From assembly GCA_025201765.1 (NCBI GenBank), contig MU623466.1, positions 1-64,000 on the forward strand: a stretch of 64,000 bases of DNA, given 5' to 3'. Below, piece after piece: positions 9,845 to 21,890 of the stretch; positions within the stretch are counted from its first letter, which is position 1, and every line of letters starts with the position of its first letter. The notes under the pieces are model-generated. The model was not told the DNA's origin and made no database searches. It worked only from the letters and a program-made list of their open reading frames with translations. The DNA comes from Daldinia sp. FL1419. Lineage: Eukaryota > Ascomycota > Sordariomycetes > Xylariales > Hypoxylaceae. The position numbers and the translations under genes are program-made.

Positions 9845-12800
9845 TTAATTAATATTATTTAAATATAGTAATATAAATTAATAAAAAAAAATCATTGTTA
9901 TAATAATTTGAAAGATCTTATTATAATAATATAAATAATAATAATACCTTATTTTTTATTAAATCCCTTTTTTGTAATAAATTATCACTATTTTACATTA
10001 TTATAAAAATCTTCTCCCAAATTCTTATTACTTTATTATAATTAAAATTTATTATTTTCTTACCTTATAATATTATAAGGAAAGTAATTGGAGAGATTAG
10101 TTTAAGGTTAATTTTTTAATAATAAAATCTTTTTTAATTAGGAAAATATAAATAAGTTAAGAAAATTATTTAAGTATATTCCCAAATAACTTATATTAGT
10201 ACAACAATTTAATTATAATTTAATAAAATTTAAAATAATAAATTTTAAAAATACTATAATATAATAAAAAATAATTTAAATATTATATATTTTAATTAAT
10301 TAAAAAGAAATTGATTGGGATTAAATTTATATTTAAATAATTAACAAAGTATTGGATAAATTTAAAGAATATTTTAAAGGTTTTTTGGATATAGATTTTA
10401 TAAAATTATTAAAATAAATCCAATTAACATTAAAAATAATATTAATAAGAAAAGATATATATGTAAAAAAAAATAATATTAATTTTTTCATAATCCTTAA
10501 ATCTTTTTTAATTAAAAATAAATCACCCCCATAAAATTATAAAAAATTTAAAGAAGTTAGATTAAGGTGGCTAACAATAGTAATATAAAAAATATTAATT
10601 TATAAAATTAATAAAGAAATAGTTTACCTTAATTCTACTTACTCCATAAATTTAAAAATATTAATATAATAATAATTGAAAGTTTTTAACCCAATAACAT
10701 CTATAAATTAAATCTTATATTTAAATTATATCCTTAATTTTAATATTACCCCTTTTAATATATTTACTACTTAATTACAATATATATTAATTATTTCCTA
10801 TAAAAAATAACCTATTTCTTTTTTATAACATTAATTACAACAATAACTTTTTTCACCCCATCCTAATACATCATATACTAATTAAAATCAATAAAAAATA
10901 TTAACTTAACAATATTTACTTTTTTAATAATAAATACTAAATTATTAATATTTATTTAATTAATAAAGGATATTAATTTCTTAATATTTAACCAACCAAT
11001 AAAAAATATTAAATATTTAATATCCACTATTTTAACAAAGAAATTAAAATAACCAATAACTAATATATACTATACCCCCTCCTCCCCTTCTTACTTTACA
11101 AAAACTTCCTCTATTCTATTTAATATCAAAAAATAACTTTAATTACAATATCAATCCTATATAAAAATAATAACAATTCTTTCCCCTTCCAAGAAACAGA
11201 TTTAAACCCCTTGAACTATTATTAATTAATTCATTCCTACCTCTAGGATTACCTTTACAACCAAACACAGAAAATTAATTCAATAAAAATTACAATTCCT
11301 CCTACCCAATAACACAATTATTTAAACCTATAAATAACCCACTTAAATAAACCCTTATACCAATCAAAAACATTTATTATTAAACTTTTTATAAAATCCC
11401 TCCCCAACAAATACCTAATAAAATATATCCATCTACTATAATAAACCACTTCAAAAAAATTTAAAATAAAAAACTCAACTACACAAATAAACCATACAAT
11501 ATCCTTAAAAACAAATTTCAATTTTTTTTAAACATATACTACTCAAAAAGAATACAACAAACACAATTCCATACCCTATTCTCCACTATTCTCTTTAAAA
11601 AAATAATATTATACTTCATCCACAAAATTCCTCAACACTAATACTTTACAAATATATATCTAACCATAAAACAACACTTCAATACTAAACAAAACAAAAC
11701 TCAATACCACCATAACTAAACTACTACAACTTTTTCAAATATTAAAACAAAAAAACAAAACCAAAAAAAAAATAATATTCAAATTCTCAAAAATTTTATT
11801 GATAAATTATTATTATATCAAAAAACACTTAATCTAAAATTCAAAAAAAAATAACAACTTATAACAACAATTTAACATACTTACCAATCACTACCTAAAT
11901 TCCAATTTGATTTCTTTAAATTAACAACCCAAATTAAAAAATTAATTAACAAATTCCAAACATCAATTAAAAATCATAATTTAATAAAAAAAATAAAATA
12001 ATTCTTAACTAAAAAAAACAACAATTATAAAAATAATATATTCTACATTAAACATAAATATTACTATAATAATAAAAATAATAAATATAACTCAAAATAA
12101 CTTCTAAAAATATAGAAATACCATTATTGAGTATGTAAGAAAAAAAAATATTAATCTACCACACACCCAAAACACGAACGTAAAAAAGCTAGAAAAAAGT
12201 GGAAAACTAGAAAAAATTTTTTTAAGAAGAACTATTCAACATTCTTAACCAACTACAAAAAACTTATAAATACAAACTCAAAAATTAATCAATTAGAAGA
12301 TGAGGAAATTAACTTATAAACTAATTTAAATAATAATAATAAATTATTTATAATTACAACCTATTTATCTAATTAAACCTTTTAATATTATATTAATAAC
12401 CTTTTTTTACCTAATAATTTAAAACAGGATTTTATTTTCATTCTAAATAAATACACTAAAAATATATTTTAGGATATTATGCCTAATACTGGAACAACTC
12501 ATATATTAACCATTAAAAAAGGTTAATACTTCACTCTTATCAATAAATACCTAAACAAGAACTTAAAAATAAATATCAACTAAACTGGAGAAGCTAATAT
12601 CAGATTCAATAATAAACCATTTATTAAATTACTTAAAACAATTACTATTAATACTTCTATTAGTTAAATAAATTTTTATATCATAGAAACCAATACTCTA
12701 TTCTTCCTCTTTCTTAAAGATATAAATTAATTAAAAATATATTTTAATAATATAATCAATTAATTAATTTATAAAAATAATATAACAATTAAAATCATAT

Positions 12801-15628
12801 AAAAATAGGAATACCTGTAATTTTATTTTAAAAATACTACTTTCTTCACAAAAACTAAACTATAATAACTATATATTTATTTCAATTACCCATCAATTAA
12901 TAAATTATATACCCTATTAAATAAAATAAATCACAACATCAATATCAATAATATCAAAAAAATTAATAAATTTTATTACCACTATTAAATTAAAGGTAAA
13001 ACTTTATAATATTTTAAATTTAATTTAAAAAACCTTAATTTAAATTTTAATTATAAAATAATTATTAATATTATATATTTTAATAAATACCCCATCTTAT
13101 ATATAATTAATATAATTATTGGATTTTAAATAACATATTTTATAAAAATAATCTTAATTAAGGAGATTTAAGAAATACTTAAATAGTGTTGGATTGATAT
13201 TTATTTTAGACTTCTTAATATAATTATTTATAATATTAATATTAATTTTAATAATATTAAATTTAAGAATAAAATATACATTGTGAAAATTATTTATCAT
13301 TAAATATTAATAAAAATTTATTGGTTTATTAATAAGGTAAAAGAATATTATAACCTTATTTGTAGAGCTTATAAAATTATTATAGATAAATTTTAAGGTT
13401 TTAATTTAAAAATATTATAATTATAAATAGTTGTTAAGGTAATAAATAATATTATTAATTTAAATGGTTTAATCTTTATTTTTTTAATTTTTGGTGTATA
13501 TTTTAGAATTAATATAAATTTATTACCTATTCTTTTTTAAATTATAAAAATATAAATTATTTAAAAAATAATAATTAAAATTAAAAAGATTAAATTATAA
13601 TAATTAATTAAAAATATTTTAAATATAAAGAATAGTTTGAATATTTAGAAGATCCTACTTATATCACTCCTAATAAATAATAAAATTTTAGTTTATTAAG
13701 AGAAGGGTGGTTGAAAAAATTCTTATAAGGTAATCATAATTATTAATAAAGATATGATTATTATTTTAAATATATCTAATAAAATATTTATATTTAAGAA
13801 TTTTTATATTAAACCTTATATATAATTAAAAAAAATACTTATATTTATTAAGTAATTAAGATTTAAATTATTTAAGCCTAATTTTAATTTTAATAATTAT
13901 AAATTTATTTTAAAAAAAAAGTTTATATATGTTAATGATTTTTTTTATATAACCATAATATATTTTTCTAATAAAAAATAAATTAATTTTATTTTAACCT
14001 TTTAATTATAAATAAATAAAAAAATAATTATATTTGGAAAGTTATATAAAATATTAGATTTAAAAAAATTAAATACCTTATTTAAGAATAATATTTTATA
14101 ATCAGAAATATATAATTTAATAATATACCAAAGTATTATATTATTTAAATTACAAATGGTTTATAAAATTAAAGGTAAAAATATTCCTTCTTTATATAAA
14201 AAATCAAAATTAATAATCCAAAATTATGGTAATTTTAATAAAAAATTTATTATAATTTACATATTTATTATCTAAAAGGTTAATTAATATTTTATATTAA
14301 TTTTAATATTATTCTTATATTAATAAAAAATAAAAATCATAATATAAAACATTATTATAATATATATTCAATTTAAAATACCAATATAATAAACAATTTA
14401 TATATATTTATTAATCAAATTAAAAAATAAATATCCTAAAAAAACATTATTACATATTATAAAATTACTATATAAATTCATTAAATTTAATACATATTAA
14501 TTTAAAATTTATTTTTAATACTATTAATATAAATTATATATAAAATTTTTAACATTCAATTCTTATTTATTAATTATTAATTTAAAACCTTTTAAAATTA
14601 CCAATTTATAAACAAATAATATCTTTAATATCAATATTATAAAATTCCTCACAATTAAAAATAAAATATTTAACAAAATTAATATTAAAATATATCCTTA
14701 AAAAATATTAAATAAAAAAATAAAAGATTTTAATAACATTTATATTATAATTTATAATAACAATTATGGAATTTTGATTACCCAGAAAAATTAAATTAAA
14801 AAATTTAAACTATTAAATATTAAAACCATAAATATAATTAATAAATTTATAGAATAAAGGGTTCAAAAAATTTACATCGCTTCTATATATTAACCCAAAA
14901 TAGTTTTTAACTACTCAACTACCATTTAATATTAAAAATTAAAAATTAAAGAAATTAAAATTCTAAACGCTAAAATTATTTAATAAATAAATAATAAAAC
15001 TTATAAATTTAAATATATTAAACTAAATCCTTAAAACCTCCATTTATATATTTTTATTAATAATTCATTTATAAATAATAAGGATTTTAATTTATAAATT
15101 AAATATATTATTATTTTAAATAATAAAAAACTAATAAATTAAAATAATAAAATTAAAATTATTAATAATATAATTTATTAATTATTTACCAAATATAAAT
15201 ATATTATTTATAATATACTTATTAATAAAATATATAATATAATCCAAAATTTTAATATAAAATATATTATATATTATATTATCAACATTATACTAAAATA
15301 TCTTTCACTTCTTAAAACTCCTTTTATTCTTTATACTAATTTATTTTCCCTATACCAATACTTAATACAAATAAATATTATTAACAAAAAAAAATTAATA
15401 ATAAATTTTATAATTTTAAAACAATTATATAAAAATAAAAAAATAAATGATATTTATTAAATCTACAAAATATATAACCCAATTAATATAATAACAAAAA
15501 TTTTCTTTAATAAAATTATAAAAACATTAATAAAAAATAACCAAATTAATTTATATTTAAAAAATTAAATAAAACAAAAAATTAATAATAATTTATAAAT
15601 TATTATTTATAAAAAAAAATAAAATAAA

Positions 15629-15844
15629 TAATAATTATATACTACCAAATATTATAAATCCCTATAACAAACAAAAAAAATATTATATAATTAATATATT
15701 ATATATATAAAAATTTTAAACCTATTAAATTCAAAATAAATAACTTTCCTCCTTAAGATTTATAAATATATAAATCCCACTACATTATTTTACTTATTAC
15801 TTACTTTTACTGTTATTTCTCTTATACATACATTTAGCCCAACA
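15629..15844 (+). repeat. 3' LTR of copia retrotransposon
   Basis: Same length as the 5' LTR and in register at offset 6000. Nearly all differences are transitions: where the 5' LTR has G this copy has A, and where the 5' LTR has T this copy often has C. The two LTRs were therefore mutated on opposite strands. It ends CCCAACA at 15844, directly before the GATAT duplication. Confidence 0.85.
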
Positions 15845-16786
15845 GATATAAAGCCTTATATTTAATTTTTATATAATATAATAAAAAAATAAGAATATTA
15901 TATATAATTAAGAAATTTAGGTTGTTATTTAATAACATTTAATTACCACCCCTATTAAATAATAACGAAACAATAAAAGGCTTTATTCATTTTATATAAA
16001 TTATGAGGGTTAATAATAGGTATTCTAAAGCCCATTAACATTTTTCCTAATTTCTTTGTTATGATATTAAGGTATTATTAGATTCAAGGGATAAAAATTA
16101 CGAATTTTTACCTTCATATAACATTCAGCAATAATATAACCAATAATATTTCAATTAATCCCAAACTTCGTTGATAATTCAAAAGCAACCCTTTCTAGCC
16201 TCGAGCGCGTTCGTGCTGTTATTTAAGAGCTTGGTTCTTTGCTTGGTTCTTTGCTTGGTTCTTTGCTTGGTCCTTGATATTATTCAGGTTGATAAACAAG
16301 CATGCTGTAATGCGTAATCGCGAGCTTAGGGTATACCTCTTAAACCTAAAATCGATGCCGCGTTTAAACTGAATTCACTTAGAATTCAAACGCGTGGTTC
16401 GCGTTGGAGGATAACTGGGCTGAGGATAAACGCGAGCAATTGAGGATAAACGCGAGCAGTTGAGGATAAACGCGAGCAGTTCGAGATTAGGGTTCAGGGC
16501 TCCTGGAATACGTTAGCAAGCAGTTCAAAAGCATTAATTGTACTTTACAAGTTAAAGAAGCAGCAAATCAACTTATTGATAAGCATATTTTAATGCTTTT
16601 AATACTTTTGATGCTTTTGATGTTTTTGATGTAATTTACAACATACAAACGAGCACACTCCTACCTCAGACTAGGAGACGGTTTTGTGTAGGAGGGGTAT
16701 GCCAGGGATCTGATTGGCTAAAAATTGCTGTGGCACAAAAGATACAAAGCAAAACCGTCCTCCTAGTCTGAGCCCCACTGAGATAA

Positions 16787-16794
16787 ATCCACGT
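16787..16794. repeat. Right target-site duplication of DNA element copy 2
   Basis: ATCCACGT matches 9366-9373 exactly and marks the right border of the transposon island. Confidence 0.85.
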
Positions 16795-17500
16795 TAAAAG
16801 TCGTGCTCATAATCTGACAAGGACGATCTGACATGACAAAGCTTGGTCAGGAGAGCAAGGGAAAACTTGCGAAGTTTCTAGCCTTGAATAACTAGCCCGT
16901 TTAAACATACTGTTACGTTTCAATTCTATAATTACAAGCTGCTGTCACATCATGAATCAATGCTGCCGGTGTGGAATAAATCGTTTCGATGCCCATGCGC
17001 TGTGCAAACGCTAGGTACCTAAGCTACCTTTTATGGATCGCGAGATGATGTAGCACGCCGCCCACCAAGTCCAGCGACCAGACTCGACCGGTTCACAACG
17101 GACGCCCAGTTAATGAAGACACATAGAAGTAGCCTTTTACTGGCCTTTACGTTCTAACGGGGTCTTCCTCGATCTGGCGTACTTGATATTTTCCCCCCTG
17201 TATCCTGCCACAAATGAACCACATCTTAGAGGCAGCGTACGCATGACCATCGATGCGCCTGGATAGAAAAAGGGATGGAAGATCCCATAGGCCGGTAGCC
17301 TCGACGTAGTCACTCGCCTTCGCCCTAACTCCAGTCCCAAATTGATGCCCTGTTACAAAAAAGAATGGTATCTGAAGATACGGAAGTCAAACGAGATTAT
17401 AAAATGAGTACAAAAGAAAAGACTCGTGGATGTGTAAGGATGAATGTCAATATGTAGTCAGTTATGTCAATGCCGAGCAGAAAATATTAATCCGACTTGC
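16795..17500. other. Intergenic, 3' flank of the FHA gene
   Basis: Unique-looking sequence of normal composition between the transposon island and the stop codon of the FHA protein gene. It probably includes that gene's 3' untranslated region. A 67-codon minus-strand frame (17340-17137) has no recognisable similarity. Confidence 0.5.
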
Positions 17501-19818
17501 TCATCGCTCCAGTCTCGGTTGCGGCTGCCACCCGTTTATATAAGCCATTAAGCCCATGCCAATAAGTACAACTCCTATCATGGATGCGTAAGGTACGCTG
17601 TTTGACAACGTTTGATCATGTGCTAAAAGCCTAGCTCTCGCAGAGTGCGGTGTTATAGTATTGGCCCTTGAGAGCGTAGGTTGGTCAATAGGTTCGCTAG
17701 AACTTGACTGGCCTCGTAGTGGCGTTCCAACCACGTCGGAGAAGTCTTTGCCAGGCATATCTGTAACGTTAGATTTCTCGATAGCCCGGGAATCTAACAT
17801 GGCCTTCTCTCGCGCGACAGCTTCTCTAACTTCAGCATCTCTTCGAATCTGCAAAGCCATTTCTGCAAGACTCTTGCGGTCCGCATCTCTTTCAGCTTCG
17901 GCTGTCTCCGCTCGCTGCTTGAAAGCATCAAGCTGTTGTCGTAGATCTCTGATTTCCAGTACCATTGACTCAATCTGAATATGCAACTGCGTAGCGGAAG
18001 CTTCGATAACTTCGGCTTGCGGGACTGTTTTGTTAGTGCCGCTAGGGATATTATCGGTAGCAGGCGATACTTCATCTATAGGTGGTTCGAAAGCTTCTTC
18101 CAAAGCGGTCTCTTGGGTGTCTGATTTCGCAGGAACGCCATTTTTCTTTATATAAGCAGCTTCTTCTAATCTTCTGGCCAGCTCCTCCGCAAGCTCTCGA
18201 GCTTGTCGTTCTTTTCGTAAAGTTTTCTCAAGATCCCGCATACGCGAACTCTGACTTTCTATTTCTCGTTTCGCATTATTTAAAGCTTCTGTTAGCTGTA
18301 GGATCTGGCTCGTGTTACCATCCTGTCGAATCGGTGACATATTCTGGCTAGACTGTTTAGGTCGTTCAGTGATACCTCGCTTAAGAGACGGAACGTCCGG
18401 TTTCTCGGGCAAGGGCTGTTGGGGCGGGGGCGCTGGGGGATCGGAAAACCGGGTTTTGTTATCAGATCTGAATGATACCCCATTTCCGTTGGTTATTTGC
18501 GATCGTGGCTGCTCAGATACCTCGGGTTTCTCGATGTCTTTAATGTCATCTTTCGTCAGTAGTCCCTGGACAAACTGGTTCGTCCGGCCTAGATCTTGCG
18601 ATTGTAGACGCTGAGTTCGCATCTCGTGCTAGATATAGTTAGGTATTGTTGTATTGTGAGCAAAAGGATCTCGCTCACCTGAAGCCGCTTTACAATCTGC
18701 TCCGTGCTGATGGGCGAAAAAAACAGGCCTCGCTGATGACTCATGGCGTTTCCTTGAGATCCCATCATGCTACCGCCAGCGACAATCCGACCATTACTCG
18801 CCATAGAAGCTTGGCTTCCCGCTCTAGGTCGCGCAGGGAGACCGCCTTGCGGGCCCATCATCATCATCGAACCATTCGCAGGATCGAGATCACCGAAATT
18901 CATATCGAGCAGATTACTCGAAGGGTTCAAGAAACCCGCATGCTCAACCTTCGCCGCCACCTTATGATGCACGATCGTCTTCTGATCCTCACTAACAATA
19001 TCAATACCTAGCTCGAGATGATCATTGGTTTGCAATTCGTGCGGCTCGGACTCGCGATTCTCCTGCGACAATCGCGTACCATTGACGAAGGTACCATTCG
19101 AAGACTTCACATCGCGAATCCAGATCTTGCCCTGGCGGTCCGCCCAGATCTCTGCATGTTGGCGGGAGAGAACTTTCGAGTCAAAGAAGCCGTTGATTGG
19201 TGTGGGGACCGTCTTTGCATTCGTCTGACGACCAATCCTAAGGGTCTCAGGAGAGAATGGCACAGAAATGGTCTTGCGCTCAAATGTTCCGTTCAGAGAT
19301 AAGAGATATAAAACAGGCTGATTCCCGCTAGGTAGGGAATCAGTCATAGGGCGAGACATTCCTTGCTGCGCTCCAATCATGCCCTGGGAAGGTAATACTG
19401 GTGAAGGCGAATGCATGGGCGCGGAACCATTTATACCACCAACCAACTGCGGTCGTCCTGCAGACATTCTTACAAAATCTGACTGGGCATCTGGTTTCGG
19501 AGTCGGCCACGGGGCTTTCGGCTGGGGTCGTTTTCGGGATCCGGTACCATTACTCCACGCGCCCATATCACCCGAAGTTGGGACGGGATTGCCATTCGTT
19601 TGGGAACCAGTTGTAGCGATAGTCGAAGTAGATGATACGGATGAAGTCGAAGATATGGAAGAAGATGAGTTGTTTCGCTGTAAATTCTTTCGGGGAAGAA
19701 ACATCCGGTTCAACTCGTCAGGATTCATGGGATTGATCTGACCGGCGTGTCCACCGTTAATACTCCATGCCGGCCGATTATGCTGAGCAAAAGTAGGCGG
19801 GCTTGCGACAGCCGTCAT
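17501..19818 (-). CDS. Tail-anchored FHA-domain protein of the STRIPAK complex (SLMAP/PRO45/HAM-4 type)
   Basis: Two exons (19818-18679, 18622-17501) with a GTGAGC..ACGAG intron give 753 residues. A low-complexity Ser/Thr-rich N-terminus precedes the FHA domain at about residues 170-275, with the expected phosphothreonine-binding signatures RIGRQ (194-198), SRQHAEI (218-224) and SSNGTFVNG (239-247). The C-terminal half has a long coiled coil (ALNNAKREIESQSS.. through ELARRLEEA and a second stretch around EIRDLRQQLDAFKQR). It ends with one hydrophobic segment (YASMIGVVLIGMGLMAYI) a few residues before the stop, a tail anchor. This order matches fungal SLMAP orthologues (Sordaria PRO45, Neurospora HAM-4), which place STRIPAK at the nuclear envelope, ER and mitochondria and are needed for hyphal fusion and fruiting. 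The orthology call is by architecture. Confidence 0.85.
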
Positions 19819-21890
19819 GAGGAAGGGCGGCGGAATAGGATACGAGATGGAAAGAGAGCGTGTGGATGAAGACGCAGACCAGAAAGCCGAGTCGGGGGGT
19901 TAAGCGGGCCCCTTCTGTTGATCATGCACGCGACCGGAACCAGCAAAGTGGGAAAAATGATATGTGTACTGATGGAGAGAAGCGATCGAGAAGTAGAAAA
20001 GGTGGTTTGTATGCGAAATATTTGGTGATGTTGTTTCTCTAAACAATGATTTGAAAAAAGGAATGGTCAGTTTAAAGGAGGTCCCATAAGTTTCGAGACG
20101 AAGGTAACAGGCGACTTGATTGAGAATTGATTACGGGAACACCGGGGTGACAGGGAAGACGCCAAATATGATTTGTGCGCGGCTAGAGAGGAAGGGAAAA
20201 AAGAGGTTTGAATCGTTTAAGACACATACCATGCGGATTTGATAAAAGGGGTATTCTAGGCGACGATATGTGATTGGAAATATGGTTGAATTATTTTAAT
20301 GTACACACTTTTTTTCCTCTGAGTGATAGGAAAGAAGCAATAACTTTGAAGGATGTGGTCGTTCAAAGATTTGGAGTTGTCCACTCACCAAGTCCCCAGT
20401 TCCCCCGTTGTCGAGGTCAGGTTGCTCTTTTTTTTTTTTTTTTTTTTCTGGCTGGCTAATCCCGTTACACTTGTTCTGTAATTCTGTACCTAACCCACTA
20501 TGTTTTACCCAGCTGTAAGGGTGGTGAGATACATTGCTTCAGGTATTATACCTCCTACTGTAGGTACTTGCCTACATAGCACAAGTAAGTAGGTACCTAA
20601 GTAAAGCATGTAGGTACCTCCAGCTAAACCTAGTACCTAAATACAAAGTTACTTTATTAAGCGCTTTACACTATATGCAGACATGCCTACCTAGGTAGGT
20701 ACCTCATGTAGGTAGTGTAGAAACAATTTTAATGTGGCAATGACATGGGTTTGATACAACAAATGGCAAGCCAGAAGCCTGGGAAGCTTGCGAGGAGAGC
20801 CGCAACTTCCATTTTACTTTTGATTTCCTTCACCCCATTGGAAAGTTGAATTATTTAAAAGTGCCCACTTGCATGTAGGTACACTACATCATCTGTTTAT
20901 GTATAATATAGTCACCAACTTGATAGGATGTAGGTTATGTAGGTACATCGTGGGATGCATACAAGATATATGTATCCATTTTGTCCGCTTCATTAATTAG
21001 TATTGCTTGAACAAATATTTAAGACTTTAAGACTCACGGTTTAGATTAGCAATATACTCATCTACTATTTGTTGTTTACCTACTTTCCCTTCCTAGGGAC
21101 AAAAGTCGTACCTACCTGAGCGTATGTGATGCGATGTGTTATGTACTGCTACCTAGGTACCTACCAATTCGAACTTCCATCTTTCCAAGTCCAAGTCCAT
21201 CCAAGTTGTGAAGAGTTATCCTCAAATCACGTGATGATCTGATAATGGCAAGGCGTCAAAAGAATGTACTTACCTAGGTACCCAGGTACCTAAGCAGAAT
21301 GCCGTCCAAAAAAAGTGCCTAACACGGCAATTCACATAATGAAGTATTTCCACACAATGATACCTGGAATAAATCTTCAAAAAATATCTTAGTAAAAGAC
21401 AGAACTTCAATTTCATTTAGACGTTTTTTACTGAATTATAAGGTATGATTTGATTGAGGTATGACAATAGGAAGGTGAGTTATGTGGTAAGAGAATCGGC
21501 ACTTATTTTGACGCGATTCTGTTAAGGTATTGATTGTACTTGAATCTCATTCTAGTTTCTATCGATAAGCCGCCGATATTGAAATCTGGGGGACTTACAT
21601 TAGGCTATCTGCCTTACATAATCTGATAATGTAACACTCAGCCGCGCCAAGAATCTGGAGATCTCGGCTTTACAATGGTTGGCCTATGAAATCGCATCTA
21701 ACTTAGGCCTTTCCAAGAGCCTTGGAAGAAGCAGAAAGAAGAGATAGTAGTTCCACAGGACGGTAAAATAACAAAAATTAATTCAGCACGCCACGACTTC
21801 GAATTTCCTCGTCCGAGCTATTATAAGCAGGTACTATACCGTCATAGAGGCCCAGGTAGAGACTTGGAGAGATCCATATCAAGCGCAAAT
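19819..21890. other. Long intergenic region between divergent genes, rich in TAGGTACC motifs
   Basis: This is a shared upstream region of the FHA gene (minus) and Mgr2 (plus). It contains a long poly-T run at about 20430-20448. There are many copies of TAGGTACC/ACCTAGGT palindromic motifs, for example around 20590, 20611, 20690-20703, 21153 and 21275. No reading frame with family similarity was found. The bases just upstream of 19818 are purine-rich on the minus strand's complement and may be 5' untranslated region. Confidence 0.5.

Larger units (their letters stand above)
9629..15844 (+). mobile_element. RIP-degraded Ty1/copia LTR retrotransposon
   Basis: The element is 6216 bp with 216-bp LTRs and a 5-bp duplication. 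It has no intact frame, but reading through stops on the plus strand reveals the copia order. A zinc-knuckle-like patch (YYYNNKNNK in place of the CxxC..GHK pattern) lies near 12050-12100. A protease core reading NTGTTHI, where the catalytic Asp codon has become Asn, is near 12490. A GAG-pre-integrase block with the YHYQIKGK text follows near 12860-13000. Integrase runs over about 13030-13560 (for example EYYNLICRAYKIIIDK, then NLNGLIFIFLIFG). Reverse transcriptase starts near 14150 (VYKIKGKNIPSLYKKSKLII). Integrase before reverse transcriptase is diagnostic of copia rather than gypsy. A purine-rich tract just before 15629 fits a polypurine tract. The element is dead. Confidence 0.85.
9374..16786 (+). 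mobile_element. DNA element copy 2, split by a copia retrotransposon
   Basis: The left part (9374-9628) matches the first ~250 bases of copy 1, and the right part (15845-16786) matches the remaining ~920 bases. Together, without the retrotransposon, they make an element of about 1.19 kb with the same ends as copy 1 and an 8-bp duplication. The right part from about 16130 onward keeps many C and G residues, whereas the equivalent stretch of copy 1 is bleached. It carries two tandem expansions absent from copy 1: CTTGGTTCTTTG-type units at about 16226-16272 and a 20-bp GAGGATAAACGCGAGCAGTT-type unit repeated three times at about 16420-16479. No transposase frame is visible. Confidence 0.75.

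Noticed and set aside
11318..11521. 67-codon minus-strand ATG frame
   Set aside because: It lies inside the retrotransposon in a tract with almost no G on the plus strand; stop codons are rare on the reverse strand there because of composition.
18646..19741. Plus-strand frames of up to 121 codons opposite the FHA gene
   Set aside because: Shadows of the well-supported minus-strand exon.
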